Below, one piece after another: positions 12,233 to 24,674 of a stretch of DNA of 64,000 bases. The notes below the pieces were generated by a model. That model saw nothing but the letters and a program-made list of their open reading frames with translations, searched no databases and was not told the origin of the DNA. The first letter of the stretch is position 1, and each line of letters opens with the position of its first letter. Source of the stretch: Mortierella sp. BCC40632 (lineage: Eukaryota > Mortierellomycota > Mortierellomycetes > Mortierellales > Mortierellaceae); NCBI GenBank assembly GCA_011634665.1, contig WAEK01000003.1, forward strand, positions 1,363,501 through 1,427,500, given 5' to 3'. The translations under genes were made by a program, and so were the position numbers.

Positions 12233-12279
12233 CTTTTTTTCCAAGGACAGCCTTGTAAAGGAAACAAAGCAGGAAGACA
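11814..12279. promoter_or_regulatory. Shared divergent promoter region (SOD-fold gene / bS21m)
   Basis: 466 bp between two divergent start codons. It contains a GAAA microsatellite at about 11863-11890, a GC-rich core with GAGC repeats at about 12058-12075 and a CT run at about 12200-12227 before the bS21m start. I see no clear TATA box. Confidence 0.5.
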
Positions 12280-13015
12280 ATGTTCCGCACAGCACTCTCC
12301 AGGACTAGCCAAAGCGCGGCTTCGGCATTCGCCATTTCTCAGCGCCAGACTGTCTCTACTCAGGTCCGATCTCTTGCTGCATTCAGCACCTCTGCCTGCA
12401 ACAGCAACAGCAGCAACAACAACAGCAACAGAACTACTGGCGGCCCTGAAAGCATCCTCTCGGTCCTTCGTTCGTCTTCTTCAGCCAATGCTGGTAACAG
12501 ACCTGCGGGCAGCAGCCTTTTCCCCAACCGTAACAACGCCGGAGGTCTGAACAACAGGAACAGCGGAGACTTTTCGATCTTTGGCTCGGCTTCGGCGCGT
12601 TCCACCAATGTGACTTCGAACCCGATCCATCTGGACGTGAACCATCCTACACAAGGACGCTCCTTCCGCGTCACCTCGATGGCTTCTGTGGATCATGCCT
12701 ACCGTCGTCTTCGAATTACGCTCAACCAGTCCAACATGAAGCGTGAGTTGAGGTTAAAGCGCACATATGAGACAGGACACCGGAGAATGAGGCGCGAGAA
12801 TCAGGAGCAGAACAAGAGACTCTTCGGCAAGATGGTCCGGAAGAAGATTGAGCTGATCGAGTTGATGAAGCTTCGGTACGTCTCTCTTTTTCTTTCTTTC
12901 TTTCTTTCACCTTGACTTTCTTTTTTGAATCTTGCTGGGTTCTTTGCTAAGGACTTGATGACTAACGGTCGACTCGTTTTTTTCTTTTTCTTTTCTATAC
13001 CATAGTGGAATGTAA
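12280..13015 (+). CDS. MRP21: Mitochondrial ribosomal protein bS21m (MRP21)
   Basis: Exons 12280..12875 and 13006..13015 give 201 aa. The last exon codes only for the end of an Arg codon plus Gly, Met and stop. The N-terminus (MFRTALSRTSQSAASAFAIS) is a mitochondrial presequence, followed by an Asn/Ser-rich disordered region of about 100 residues. The C-terminal 65 residues (HAYRRLRITLNQSNMKRELR onward) form the very basic helical bS21 domain, with the RRLRxxLNQSNMKRE core. bS21m sits on the head and platform of the small mitoribosomal subunit near the mRNA exit. The long extension ahead of the domain is usual for fungal bS21m. Confidence 0.85.
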
Positions 13016-13133
13016 AAGTGGAGCATATTATCCCCTTCTATATATATATATACACTACGCGACGAATCAAGGACAGCAAATGCTAAGCATCTGGGAGCAG
13101 GATCATTAGAAACTCGGAATAAAATGGAGCACC

Positions 13134-13182
<49 letters not shown>

Positions 13183-13561
13183 CCTTTTTTTTTTTTCTTT
13201 TTCAAGGTCCACTGGAATATGAGTGAACTATGCAGGAAAGAACCAAGACGATAAAAAAGAAAAAAAAAAAACAACTGAACTTTTGCTCCTCCATGAAAAT
13301 TTCAAACCATCTGGACTGGATTGCGGACTAAAAGAAAGTAGATAAAATGGAGCGACAAAGGAAAAGAAAAGGAGAAAGAAGGAAAGAAAGAATTCATCTA
13401 GATATCTCGAGACCAACATTCGTCCAGAATTCATAGCGAATTCATGGTCTCGATATTCAACCCAAATTCTCCAAAAATCGGATGTGACAGCGTATTTTTT
13501 TAAAGCAGTTTTTTGTGCTTGATCTCAGTGCTTCTCGATGCACACTGCTTTGTGATTCACC
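13016..13561. other. Intergenic region between bS21m and the DUF2011-like gene
   Basis: 546 bp, dominated by a run of about 46 T at 13137-13182 and shorter A/G-rich stretches. No gene seen. The short inverted GAATTC-flanked segment around 13390-13450 is not long enough to call. Confidence 0.5.
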
Positions 13562-14835
13562 ATGTCAACGGCCAGGTATAAATGCTATGGCGGCATTCAA
13601 TAAGACACACCAAGGTGGATCACTCGGAAAGAAAAAGAAAAAATGAGAGAGAGAAAGATCCAATGGAATTAAAAGAAAAAAAAAATTGGGCATTGATTGA
13701 CTTTTTCTAGGAAACCACAGCATAGGCAGACAGCTTTGCCACCAGAGACGGTCCTCTCTTCACGAGCTGCTATCTATGGAGAAGACCCCTCTTCTGGTGC
13801 GCCCAATGCACATGATACCACCAAGGAGACTACCAGCCCGAATGCTGAAAACGAGTCCTTCAGCCAGCTTTTTGCACTCTTGGCTCCCAATTACCAGTTT
13901 GAATGTAAGGCAAACGCCTCTCAAGCTCAGAAGAAACGATGCTCCTAGTCCCACCAATCAGCCATCTAACTTTTGTTTCTTTCTTCGTTTCTTTGCCAGT
14001 TGAAGAAGAGCCAAGACAAAGCGACAAGTCTGACCAGATGGATTTAGACGATTCAGCAGAACCAGAAGAACTCGAGTTCCGCCTCTTTGCGTCTCAAGAA
14101 CCCGCTACCGTCCGTATTTCATCCAAGGAAGAAGATCAGGAGGTCTACCGGATCAACCATGGACGACCTGAATTGGAGGAAGCAGCAGGATCTTTGCGGA
14201 TGCTTCAGATAGCAGAGGCTTCTATCGATGCTACGACAATCTTGGAACAGGCGAGGATACCCTGGGTAAGTGTCTAGCTATTTCTAAAGTGCAAGGCGTA
14301 CAGTTGAACCATTGAAAGTGGGAGTCTAATAGGCAGCCATCTCGACTTTCTGTTTGTTTGTTTGTTTGCTTATCTGTTTGTCTGCTTTAAAAAAAAAAAA
14401 TAGTCAAGATCGTTTTTCAAGCACAAGGTCATTGTTGTTCCTCACAAACAACCAGCGTCTGACAAACAGAAAGCTGGTAAGAAGAGCAAACAGAAACGAG
14501 ACTTTGAAAAAAAGTTGAAAGCAGGACTGATCGACCGAGCAACCCTCGTGGCCACTGCACGAAAGGTCAAAGTCGCCGATAGCTGGGGCCAGCCCGTGTT
14601 GATTCGGAAAGGATTGGACAGAAACACTATTCATGCAGGCACAGGAGAGAACAAGGCAGGATGGCCCCATTCTTCAAAACGTGGAAGAGGAGGAGCAGGC
14701 ATGGCTGGTCGTGGACGAGGTGGTGGTGGACGTGGACGAGGCGGTGGGCGCGGACGAGGAGGCTCAAGTCAACGTGGGCGAGGAGGAGGAGAGGGAGGAG
14801 GACCAGCAAAGAAACCAGTATCAGATGGACAATGA
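13562..14835 (+). CDS. DUF2011-like protein with RGG-rich tail
   Basis: Exons 13562..13575, 13711..13904, 14000..14265 and 14404..14835 give 301 aa. The first exon has only 14 nt (MSTA plus two bases); I chose it because it has a good start context (CACCATG), a GTATAA donor and the exact phase to enter exon 2. The middle carries a conserved block, LEFRLFASQEPATVRIS, resembling the fungal family of unknown function DUF2011. It continues into a lysine-rich segment (SFFKHKVIVVPHKQP, KKSKQKRDFEKKLKAG) and a C-terminal Gly/Arg region with many GRGRGG units. The RGG tail suggests binding to RNA or ribonucleoprotein, perhaps in the nucleolus; this is inference. Family assignment is from motif memory only. 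Intron 3 has about 12 A bases directly before its TAG acceptor. Confidence 0.7.
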
Positions 14836-15785
14836 CCAAGCCTCGCATAGAATAGTGGAAGATGTGTTCATACAACCAAACGCATGGAAGCACCCGTATC
14901 TTTTTTTTATCGTCAACAGTAATTTTGAAACGTTCAGAGACACACACACAGGGCAATGGAGCAATATGTGAAGTAATATTTGTGGAGAGGAGGCGTGACA
15001 AGTTCATTACCAACCGATCGAAACTTTTTACTGTCAAGCTCGATCTAGTCCATTCCTCTCCCCTTCGCCCTGTAGCTCAATGACAGTAAGCAATCGCCTC
15101 ATTCATTTCTTTTGGTGTGCTATCGATGGCGCCGTTCCCATCAGGGTGCCGATAAACCCGGAATATGACCTTCCGTTCATCATTCATGTACAAAGAGCAA
15201 CATACTTTTTTTTTTATTTTATTTTTTTGGTTGGTGTTGTTTTCACAAGGTTGACGGACAAGCTTGAGACTCAGATTTCAGACTGGTAACAGAGCACCTG
15301 CACCGAGCACCTGAAAGGTGCCATCGTCTTTTCTTTTTCTTTTTCTTTTCCTTCTTTGTGTCTTTCTCAGCAAATGCGGGGAAAGAAGAAGAGTCTTGAG
15401 GACGATCTAACCCTCTTCTGATGGGAAAAGAAATGATTCTGGTGATGATCCCTTCACTTTTTCTATTTTCAGGGGAGAAAGAGAGAGGAATAGAGAGAGA
15501 GGAGAAAGAGAGAGAGGAGAGAAAGAGAGTTGAGAAGAGGCGTGAGAGAGGGAGAGAGTTTGTTGGCGGTACGGGAAATATGGCCGTGTGTGTGAGCCCA
15601 CCAGTGAGAATGCTTGGGTTTTATTCCCTCCTTCACTATTTAGACGAGTTGTTGCCGGGAGACCAGTGTTTACTCTTCTTCTTTCCCCCTCTTCTCCTTT
15701 TGACCATTCTCCCCTTCCCTTATAAAAAAAAGCGACATCAAGAACGACCTCACTCTTTGTAGAAAATCAATCCTTGAGAAGGAAC
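14836..15785. other. Intergenic region upstream of FAD monooxygenase 1
   Basis: 950 bp. No coding signal seen. A GA-rich block (about 15474-15560) precedes a C/T-rich core promoter. Confidence 0.55.
15721..15728 (+). promoter_or_regulatory. TATA box of FAD monooxygenase 1
   Basis: TATAAAAA, 65 bp upstream of the ATG at 15786, following a C/T-rich tract. Inferred from sequence and position. Confidence 0.5.
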
Positions 15786-18006
15786 ATGTCGTGCTACTCG
15801 GATTCGAAAAGTGACGCAGGAACAGGAACAGGAACTGGAGCAGGATCTCAATCAGGAATGGAGTCAAGTTTGCCTTCAGCGGCTAGACCGTCTTCAGGCG
15901 GTGGATGGGACGCACCTCATGTGATGATTGTTGGATCTGGACTGGCAGGTCTGATGCTGGCAATCTTGCTGGAGCGCATCCAAGTGCCCTACACAGTGTT
16001 TGAGCGTGCTGCAAAAGTGAAGCCTCTTGGTAAGTATGTGGGGAGGTACCGGGAAGGAGGCTCTTCAGAGACCGATAGAGTAATCCCGGTTTCTTTCTTC
16101 ATCCTGACCAAGGCGTTTCTTTCTTTTTCTTTCTTTCTTTCTTTTTTTTTTTGCAGGATCGGCTATGGTATTTGGCGCCAACATTCTGCCTGTCTTTGAG
16201 CAACTTCAGCTGTTGGATGAGGTCAAAAAGATTTCACTTCCCTGTAAGCGCATGGACATTTTCAACAATGACATCGAAAGAATGTCATTTATCGACGCGG
16301 AACAATACAAGGAAAGGTAATACAACTCCTTTTCTCATTCCACCCACGCAGATCCAACGTCGTACCAAGATCTTCGGAAAAAATGGGAGAGAGAGAGAGA
16401 GAGAGAGTGAAAGACAGTGAGGAGGTGACTGCTGCTGTCAGGCATACTGACATACTTTGGAAACACTGGGCTGGAACATCGAACAATAGGAGCGGCTATG
16501 ACTTTTTGATGTTTGCAAGACCCGATATGCACAACCTGTTGCTTTCTCAGGTACCCGAAGAAAAAATCATGTACGGCAAAAGGGTTCTTTCCATCCAACA
16601 AAACGAGCACGGTGTCATGATCCGATGCGCAGACGGCACCTCTTATCACGGCGATATCCTTGTCGGAGCTGACGGCGCATACTCAGGAGTGAGACAGAGC
16701 CTGTACAAAAACTTACAGAACGCCGACAAGTTGCCCAAGTCGGATCGAGAAAACTTGTCCATGGGATACATTTCGATGGTCGGAATGTCCTCTCCTTTGG
16801 ATCCTGAAAAATACCCTGTCTTGAAAGAACCCTTTTCCAACTTTTCTCGAGTGATTGGAAGCGGTACCCCCCGCTCGGTAAGGGTCCAGTGTCTCTTTTA
16901 CTTTACTCTCCTCCTTTCTGTTGAATTGACTCTAATCATGAGAGTGTATACCTTCGGCCCGACAAAAAAAAAAAAAAAAAAAAAAAAATAGTACAACACA
17001 GTGAGTGTCCCTGGAAATAGGATATGCTGGGGAATGACTGTCCAGCTAGACACCTCCTCCATGTCCAAGGATTTCCTCTTCAAGAACTCAGAGTGGGGAC
17101 CCGAATCGAACGAGGCCATGATCAAAGAGATTTACAATTTCCCGAGCCACTTCGGAGGTACCATTGGCGAGCTGATCGATGCGACTCCGAGAGAATTGAT
17201 TTCAAGAGTCTTTTTGGAAGAGAAGCTCTTTGAGACTTGGTACCATGGGCGGACCGTGCTAATCGGCGATGGTAAGAACAAAGAAAAAAAGAAAAGCATG
17301 CAGAACCTTTTTTCTGTCCCATGTTTGGGCTTTTCTTCGAACGATGCAGACATCCGGACATGACAACAACAACAACAACACCAGCTGACCATGTCTCGCC
17401 TCAATGCTTACCATCTTCAACCATTCTCTTTCTTTCTTTCTCTTTCAGCATGCCACAAGGCAAGTCAACCTACTTTTCGAGTTGAGAGCATTGCATGATG
17501 AGCAAGTGGATAAACAATGAGTAACTGACTTTCTTCTTACCCCCTCCTCCTCCTCCACTCCCTTCCTCTCCACTTTTGGATCTGCAAACTTGTGTTGATA
17601 GATGTTGCCAAGTGGTGGCCAAGGTAAACGCAACGCCCAATGCCGCAGCTCCAAGAAGTGTGGCATTTCAGCAACGCCAAGATCCGCAAATCACTCACCT
17701 TTTTATTTATTTGTTTTTTTCGTTATTGTTCTCTCTCTCTCTCTTTCTCTCTCCCTTCTTTCGTCGGGGTCAACAATTAGGCGCCGTCAATGCTCTACAG
17801 GATGCTGTCATTCTTGCCAATTGTATCTATGACCTCGCTTCGCTTGCCCCTGATGACATTGCTGCGGCGTTTAAAGACTACCAAGACCAGCGGTATCCAC
17901 AGGCGAAGTACCAAATGGAAAAGAGCAAAACAATGGCCAAGGTTCTTTATGGACAGGTACATTCTTGATCATACCCATGTGTCCCTTTTTTCTTTTTATG
18001 CATGTC

Positions 18007-18044
<38 letters not shown>

Positions 18045-18400
18045 CTCTCGCCTCTTATCCATGACCAATGAGGAGTACCAGGGGTTACTGGTGTCCAGAC
18101 TGAAAAGAGTTCTCCGATCCTAAAAAAAAAAACTCACTTTTTTTTGTCCCACACAAAAACACCCCTGTCTTTTTTAAATATCCCCTTCATTAGACTTGGA
18201 GCGAACGCACCCTGCGATATATCGTCTTCAAGATGGTACCACAGAGTGCCCAGACAGAACAGTTCTTGAAGGACACGAATTATCGACCTCAACTCACGTT
18301 TTTGCCCATGCTTGCTAATCGTGGTACAGGTAGCGTGTTACCTCAGAAACTCTCTCGAAGATACAAGGGCAACACCAGCACCAGCAACGGCAGTGCTTGA
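15786..18400 (+). CDS. FAD-dependent monooxygenase 1 (PHBH/zeaxanthin-epoxidase-like)
   Basis: Eight exons: 15786..16029, 16157..16316, 16490..16877, 16992..17271, 17449..17459, 17602..17623, 17781..17956 and 18194..18400 (495 aa). The FAD-binding Rossmann motif is MIVGSGLAGLMLAILLER, the DG motif GADGAYSGVRQSL and the GD motif IGDACHKMLPSGGQG, the three signatures of group A flavoprotein hydroxylases using NAD(P)H and O2. Substrate is unknown. Exons 5 and 6 have only 11 and 22 nt, and the intron between them begins with GC (AAG/GCAAGT), a GC-AG intron, required to rebuild the GDACHK-MLPSGGQG motif. Intron 3 ends in about 25 A bases before TAG. A paralogue faces it at 19150-21491. No transmembrane segment is obvious; the tail is basic. 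Confidence 0.9.
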
Positions 18401-19041
18401 AGTTCCCCTTCTAGTCACACACACACACACTAGTGCAGACTATTACTTTTTTTTTTAAAGTAAAGAAATAAATTAAAAAAAGAAAGAAAAAAAAATCTCT
18501 CACCCAATCTTTTTTTCATTCTCCCACACGCTCTCTTTTTCGTTTCTCTCTTCCCGTCCTTCGAGCTCTGTGCTGCTGCAAATTCCCTTTTGGTCAAAAG
18601 CACTGCTTAGTGTTTAATCAAAAGGTTTTTTTTCTTTCTTTAATTCTTTGGGAAAAAGAGTTCAGGAACCATTTTTTTTCATGGAACTTTTCCCAGTCCA
18701 AAGCAAAAGGAAAAGGAAAAGGAAAAAAAAACAAGGACGTGAGTTTTTTTTTTTTCCCCCTACCATTTAGTTAAACGGACAAACTTATCCTGGTCTCAGC
18801 AACGGTCGGAATGGCAACTAAGATGTCGATCAGACAAAGAAAAAAAAAAAAAAAAAGAAACGGGAAAGGATGATGCTAGGGGCATTGAGACTAGGACCGG
18901 GACAGAAATAGGGTCCGGATCGAGAAGACGGGGCACGAGGGCGAGGGGGGGAACGATGAGTTTGCAACTTGGCTCCATTTTTTTAATTATATGTACACAA
19001 AATAGCTCTACATTCGCCAGCACGTGTTGCATGCTACCGTT

Positions 19042-19073
<32 letters not shown>

Positions 19074-19078
19074 AATGC

Positions 19079-19116
<38 letters not shown>

Positions 19117-19149
19117 CTTCCTTTCCATTTTCCTTTCCTTAGTTGAACT
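18401..19149. other. Intergenic region between the convergent monooxygenase genes
   Basis: 749 bp holding both 3' ends. Contains A/T homopolymers, a run of about 35 T at 19082-19116 and a short AAAAGG repeat near 18705-18725. No ORF of interest. Confidence 0.55.
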
Positions 19150-21156
19150 TTAGAGAGCCACGGGAATTTCCTTCTTGAATCTCTTGGGTCTAGAGTCTTC
19201 TGCGTCTTCAGGTCCCCGATAACGCTTGGAAGGTTTTTGAGGAGCGACGGGAACGATGCCTCGTTTAGGTGCGCGGGGCAAGAATGTTGCTTGGGGACGA
19301 TATGCTGTGTCACTAAGCACCTGTCTGGTCTGGATAAACTGGGGTACAAAGTTGAAAACAACATACCGCAGGAAACGATTGAACCAACCCTAGAGGTTTT
19401 TTTTTGAGCAAAAAAAAAAAAAAATAGAAATCTGTCAGCACAAAATATCAAAGAATTCAAAAAAAAAAAAAAAAGTCATTCTCATCATTGAGTCGTAATT
19501 CTATTTCTTTCTTTCTTTTTTCCTTACCCCTCCGTAGCTCAGGCGTCCCATTAGAACACTCTTGCCAATCTCATATTGAGCACGACTGAAGCGTTGCTGG
19601 TAGTAATCCTTAAAGGCATCTGTGATATTCTCGGTGGTGTAATCTTCGATATCGAAGAGGGTATTGGCCAAGATCACAGAGTCTTGCATTGCATTCATGG
19701 CTCCCTGCCCGACACTTGGGAGGAATTTGTGGCAAGCTATGGTGCAAAGATAGGGACAAAATAAAAAAGAGAGATGGTAGTGAGCAATTGAGTTTTTTTT
19801 TTTTTTTTTTTTTTTGAGAGAGAGAGAGAGGAGAGGATGAACAAATGAAGCACCGGGAAGGAAGGGAGCCGCGGGTCCGGGCAGGATCTTACCGTCTCCA
19901 ATCAGAACGACGCGCTTGTGGTACCAGGTCTCGAACATCTTTTCCTCGAGGAACACCTTGGAGATAGTCTCAATAGGCGTCTTCTCAATGAATTCGCCTA
20001 ATGTTGCGCCAAAGGTTGTTTTAAAGTCTTTGACGTCTTCGATCATAGACTTGATGCCTTCTTCACCCCATTCGCACGTAGCACGCGCTTCTTGGAGGTC
20101 GGTTGTCTCGAGTTGGAGGACAACGCCCCAACTAACTCTGTTATCTGATAGTGTCACTGTCGTCCACTACAGAAGTACAACAAGACAAAAAAAAAAAACG
20201 GTCAGTTTCAGGTACAAGAGCATTCACTTTTTTCGTTAAGTGATTGACTATGTTTCGGGATACTCCCGGGTTCCCGGTGTTCGGTATTGACTTACAGAGT
20301 ACCCTGTTCCATCTGCAATCACTTGGTCAGTCAAAGAGTTGCGTGCAGTGACGATAGGGAACTTTTCTGGGTCAAGTGGTGAAGACACTCCCACCATAGT
20401 TACGTAGCCAGCCTTCATATCTTTGAGATCTGACTTTGGCAGGATACCCTGAGGTTCCATTTGCTTGTACATACTCTTCCGAACGGCTGAGTAAGCACCA
20501 TCGGCACCAACGAGAATCTCACCCTTGTGCGAGGAGCCATCGGTGAAGAAGACCTCGACACCATCATCATCCTGAGAGAAGGAAGACAACTTTTTGCCAA
20601 GGACAAATCTCTCTTTGGGGATCTTGGACATGAGCAGCTTGTGCATCTCATATCGAGTGAACATGATTGTTGGATATCCAATTCTAATGAGAGCGAGTGA
20701 GAGCGAGTGAGTATTAGGATGATGGGAGGGACGGCGGATGCAGTGATTGTGAACCATCTCTTCTGTCTCCTCTTTCTTCCTTCTGTTAGCCACTCTCCTC
20801 CACACGCACACGCACACAGAGAGATGGCAGTGCAGATTCATCAGACACAACACAAGACTCGCCCTTTTGGGAGAAGAACAATACAAAAAAAAAATACAGA
20901 GCCCCCTCAGTAGGCTCGTGCTGTCAGGGTAAAAAGAAAAAAGGAAGCATTGGAGAATGTCGACTCTCTCTCTCTCTCTCTCTCTCTCATACATACTCTT
21001 CGTTGCAGTGGCCAAACTTGAAACCTCCAATGAACTCTAGGTTAGGGTTATAGGAGTCGAATCGATCGCCAGGGAGAGCGAACTTGAGGGTCTCTTCCAA
21101 AAGCCCAAGCTGGTCGAGTAATGGGAGGATGTTGGCGTTGAAGCCCATACAGGAAC

Positions 21157-21192
<36 letters not shown>

Positions 21193-21491
21193 CACGACAG
21201 GAACGAGTAAGATTATGTGTGCTTTTGTGTATGGCAAGGGTTCGACAGAGAACACCAGGGGGAAGGTGGCATCATTTGTCGATCGAGTGACCATGCGCAC
21301 AAATCTTGACTAGCAAGGATGGCAAGTGGACCTCTCTTCCTCTCATCCTTACCGAGTGGCTTCATGTCGGTAGTCTTTTCAAAGATCTTGTATGAGACGC
21401 CTTGGCGTTCAAACAGGATACCCAACAACATGCCACTCAGTCCCGCACCGATGATCAGGGCTGTTGGGCGCTCTTGGGATTTCTCGGACAT
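19150..21491 (-). CDS. FAD-dependent monooxygenase 2 (paralogue of monooxygenase 1)
   Basis: Six exons on the minus strand, 5' to 3': 21353..21491, 20997..21156, 20296..20683, 19893..20166, 19528..19736 and 19150..19389 (469 aa). The Rossmann motif is LIIGAGLSGMLLGILFER, the DG motif GADGAYSAVRKSM and the GD motif IGDACHKFLPSVGQG. It aligns along its whole length with the gene at 15786-18400, and its second and third exons have exactly the same lengths (160 and 388 nt) and phases, so the two arose by duplication. It lacks the two extra introns found around CHK in its paralogue. The C-terminus is basic (PSKRYRGPEDAEDSRPKRFK), which could act as a nuclear-type or membrane-contact signal, unproven. 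Substrate unknown. A TATAAAT lies about 250 bp upstream (21744-21750). Confidence 0.88.
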
Positions 21492-22707
21492 GGTTGGAGT
21501 ATGAGAGGAGAAGTAGTAGAAAAGTGGGGAATGCGTGGACGCGAGAAAGAGATGGGGGTGAGAAGAGAGGAAGAGATGTGTGAGAAGAGAGAGTGAAAGA
21601 GAGAGTGAGAGTGAGAGACAGAGACAAAGGGAAGGGGGGGAGAGAAGGAGAGAGAAAAAGAGAGAGAGCAAGAGATGAAGGATAAAGGTCGATGGATGAA
21701 AGAAACGGTAGTGGCGAGAAGGTAAAGGGGGTGGAGGCGCTAGATTTATATGAATGAACATGGATGGGCGATGGGGTGGCGCCTGGGGGAGCCTCTTCCT
21801 ACCTCCATGTGGATCAATGTTCCGCCAGTCTCGGGCGGACTACTGAAGAAAAGAAGACTTGGTCGGGTCGTTTCGCCGCATGAGCGAGAGAGAGTGCGTG
21901 AGTGTGTGAGTGTGTGTGTATGTGTGCGTATGTGTGTGTGTGTGTTTGTGTGTGTATGTGTGGATGTGTGGATGTGCTCAGCTTGGCTACTGCTCTCGTC
22001 CTGGCTGTACTGTTCGCTGTTCTCTCTTTTCTTTCTCTCTCTCTCTCTCCCTCTCTCTCACTCAGTCTATCTTCTGCTGGGATAAACGTTCCCAGTGTCG
22101 TCTCATACTTGCCAAAGATACACCCATGGGAGCGACAACAAGCATTGGCCTTCAAAAAAACAAAGAGAAAGAGAAAGAGAGAGGGTCTTGGAGTGAGTGA
22201 GCCGACTGACAATGAGCATTTCAGGAAGCAGTTCCATTCCTGGCAATACTCATCCGTCTCTGTTTAGCCCATTCTTCTCTTTTTCTTTCTTTCCCCCTTG
22301 CGCACGAGTCACGCATCCTCCCTTTGATACTTACGCAGTCGAAAAATGTCCACAGACGAATGGTCTACTGCGAATGAATGAGAATGAGGCCTCATGGTCT
22401 TCTCGGCTATTCGGTGCTCATCCTCTAACTGACTAGTGATGTGGCAGAGTTACGCCAACGAGAAGGGGGCAGCAAGCCGTTTGAACCAAACGGTGACACG
22501 AACTGACCTCTGTGTAAAAATATGCTCGACTCCAGTCGAAAAAAAAAATAACAGAAAATATCTCTATTTGACGGACACCCTATTTGTCCCTCCGCTTGCC
22601 TGCTTCGGTCTCCACTTGGCTTGCGGGAGCTGCAAGCACAATGTAATGAAGTGGTATTATTAAAAGGACCACTAGAATGAAAAAAGCATTTTTTTCCTTC
22701 TCTCTCT

Positions 22708-22746
<39 letters not shown>

Positions 22747-23732
22747 TTCTTTCTCTCTCTCCTTCTCTCTCTCTCTGATGCAAGTCAATGAATGTGATCG
22801 CACGAGCAGTTTGCCGAGGAGTCATTCTTGTACCCTGGTTGGCCGGTGAGCACCATCCCCGTCCGTTGAATATTCTTGAGCAATACTCCGGCTCTTTGTC
22901 CTCCCAAAAAGCAATGCACGCAAGTGCAACTAACCTGTATTGCTCCCGCATGTGGACAATCGAGGGCTCTTTCTTCTTTTCTCTGACTTTGGGAAAAAAC
23001 TTTCGATCGCTATGCAGTAGATGTTACGGGTAGTTTCTTTGTTTCTTTCATTCTCGCTCTATCTTCCCTTCTCTCCTCTCTCTCCTTCTCTCTAATCCGA
23101 TGGTCGATCTTTCAAAGAGTGAAAAAAAAAAGGCTAGGGAGGCTCCAAAGACTTGTAGCAAAAACTAGATTACAAAATCCGAACCAAGATCAAATGACGA
23201 GTAAACCTGGTTCGTAGAGATGGAGGTACATGTGTCGCACTTTTGCTCCCGTGAGCCGGTGACCAGGGACAAAAATCGTTGTGCCTCGGTTGTACCGCAT
23301 TGGCCGACGATTTCCACTTTTTTTCCTTTTTTTTTGTTGTTGTTGTTGTTGTTGTTGAGCACAGGCCCCGTAGTCATTACAATAAAATGCGATTAGGGAG
23401 TAAAGTATCCGAACCTCTATTGAATCGCACTACCAATCCGCGATTTATAGCGTTGTCGTGGTATCCAAGAGCATGTGGAAGTTCAAGAGCCATTCAAGGA
23501 AACTGCTTTTTTTTTTTTTTTTTTTTTTTTTTTTTGTTTTGTTTTCATTGCTTGCTATCCTACGGCCTCAGGGGACACCTTGATCTTCCTCAATAGTAGG
23601 CTACTGATAAAATTACACGTTCATTTTCAACTTGTGCTCCATGACAGTATGAACATCGACCATATCTGTTGACATTGATGGGACTATGTAGTAGAAGAGC
23701 GAAATAAATATATATAAAAAAAATAGAATTGT
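21492..23732. other. Intergenic region upstream of FAD monooxygenase 2
   Basis: 2.2 kb. Contains GA-rich 5' leader sequence (about 21540-21700), a TG-rich microsatellite (21899-21966), CT repeats (22034-22060, 22700-22775) and a run of about 28 T near 23508-23535. No protein signature or RNA gene recognised on either strand. Confidence 0.55.
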
Positions 23733-24674
23733 CTAGTTAGTTCCTTCCAGTCCTATTCGACCATTTCTTATCTGCCTATCAAAGTCTAGCCACAGATTTG
23801 TCCAAAAAAAAAAAAAAAAAAAAAAAGGGTCCAGATAATTCCCGATAGTATCCCGGTGATATTCTGGTAGTATTCTCGAGTGTCTCCTGGTACTAATTTA
23901 CTCCCTTCCTGTTCTGTTCTCTCTCCCCCCTCCCCCTGGTCTCCAGTATCCTGTTCTCTATCTGCCCATTTCTGCTCTTGCCCGATTGTCTTCCTGCCCG
24001 ATCGCCCAATTGCCCAATTGTCCTCCTGCCATGTCTTAGTGTCCTTACCGTTCAAAAAGTCCTCAAAGTCAATGGTCTCATCCTTGCCAGTCAAAATATC
24101 CAATCCGAGGTTGGACTGAGGGAGCATTGAAAGGCCGCGAGCCTGTGTGACGAGTTTTCTCTCCATTGCCATCTTGATGGGGGCATGCATTCCGTACATG
24201 TTACGGGCCAAGTTCATCTTGAGCTCCAACTGTGTATCATCCCACTATTGACGCGTCAAAGAAAGCCAAGTTATCGAAGCAATGGTTATTAATTTGCTAT
24301 GAACAGACACTAGTTTTCTTTTTTTGACTCTGTCATGGGATCTCATTATTTTTTTCTTCTTCTACGAAAGGAAAAAACGGACATTCATTCCTCACCTCAG
24401 CAAGTCTGTTCTCAAGAGGATGCTTAGCAGAGACTTCAGAAGCGATTTGCCTCATGCCAAACCGCATAGTGTCGTGCAATCCATAGGCATTGGAAGTGTT
24501 GTGGACTGAGGCCGACCCTGCAGCCGAGGGTTTGCTTCCAGGAGTGAGAAGGAGCGACTATTGTGGAAATGAGAGAAAGATGGTGCTTGCCAAGGTTAGC
24601 GTCCATATTTCCATAGCAAAGGAGTAAGGGCTGTTGTCTAGGCGCCTAGTATTCCTAGAGAGGATCGTTACCAT
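23733..24674 (-). CDS. UMP1: Proteasome maturation factor UMP1 (POMP)
   Basis: Minus-strand exons 24672..24674 (only the ATG), 24396..24557, 24049..24244 and, less certainly, 23733..23785, giving 137 aa; human POMP is about 141 aa. The middle exons read RFGMRQIASEVSAKHPLENR, then WDDTQLELKMNLARNMYGMH and NLGLDILTGKDETIDFEDFL, the conserved UMP1 core. UMP1 is a chaperone that accompanies beta-subunit assembly of the 20S proteasome and becomes its first substrate. The ATG-only first exon is followed by GTAACG, and the intron ends CAATAG, giving MSLLLTPGSKPSA. The last exon was chosen by phase (G/AC makes Asp) and by the resulting family-like length; its peptide after FLND is not one I recognise, so the exact C-terminus may differ. 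Confidence 0.85.

Noticed and set aside
21035..21055. Telomere-like TTAGGG
   Set aside because: A single copy inside an exon of monooxygenase 2.
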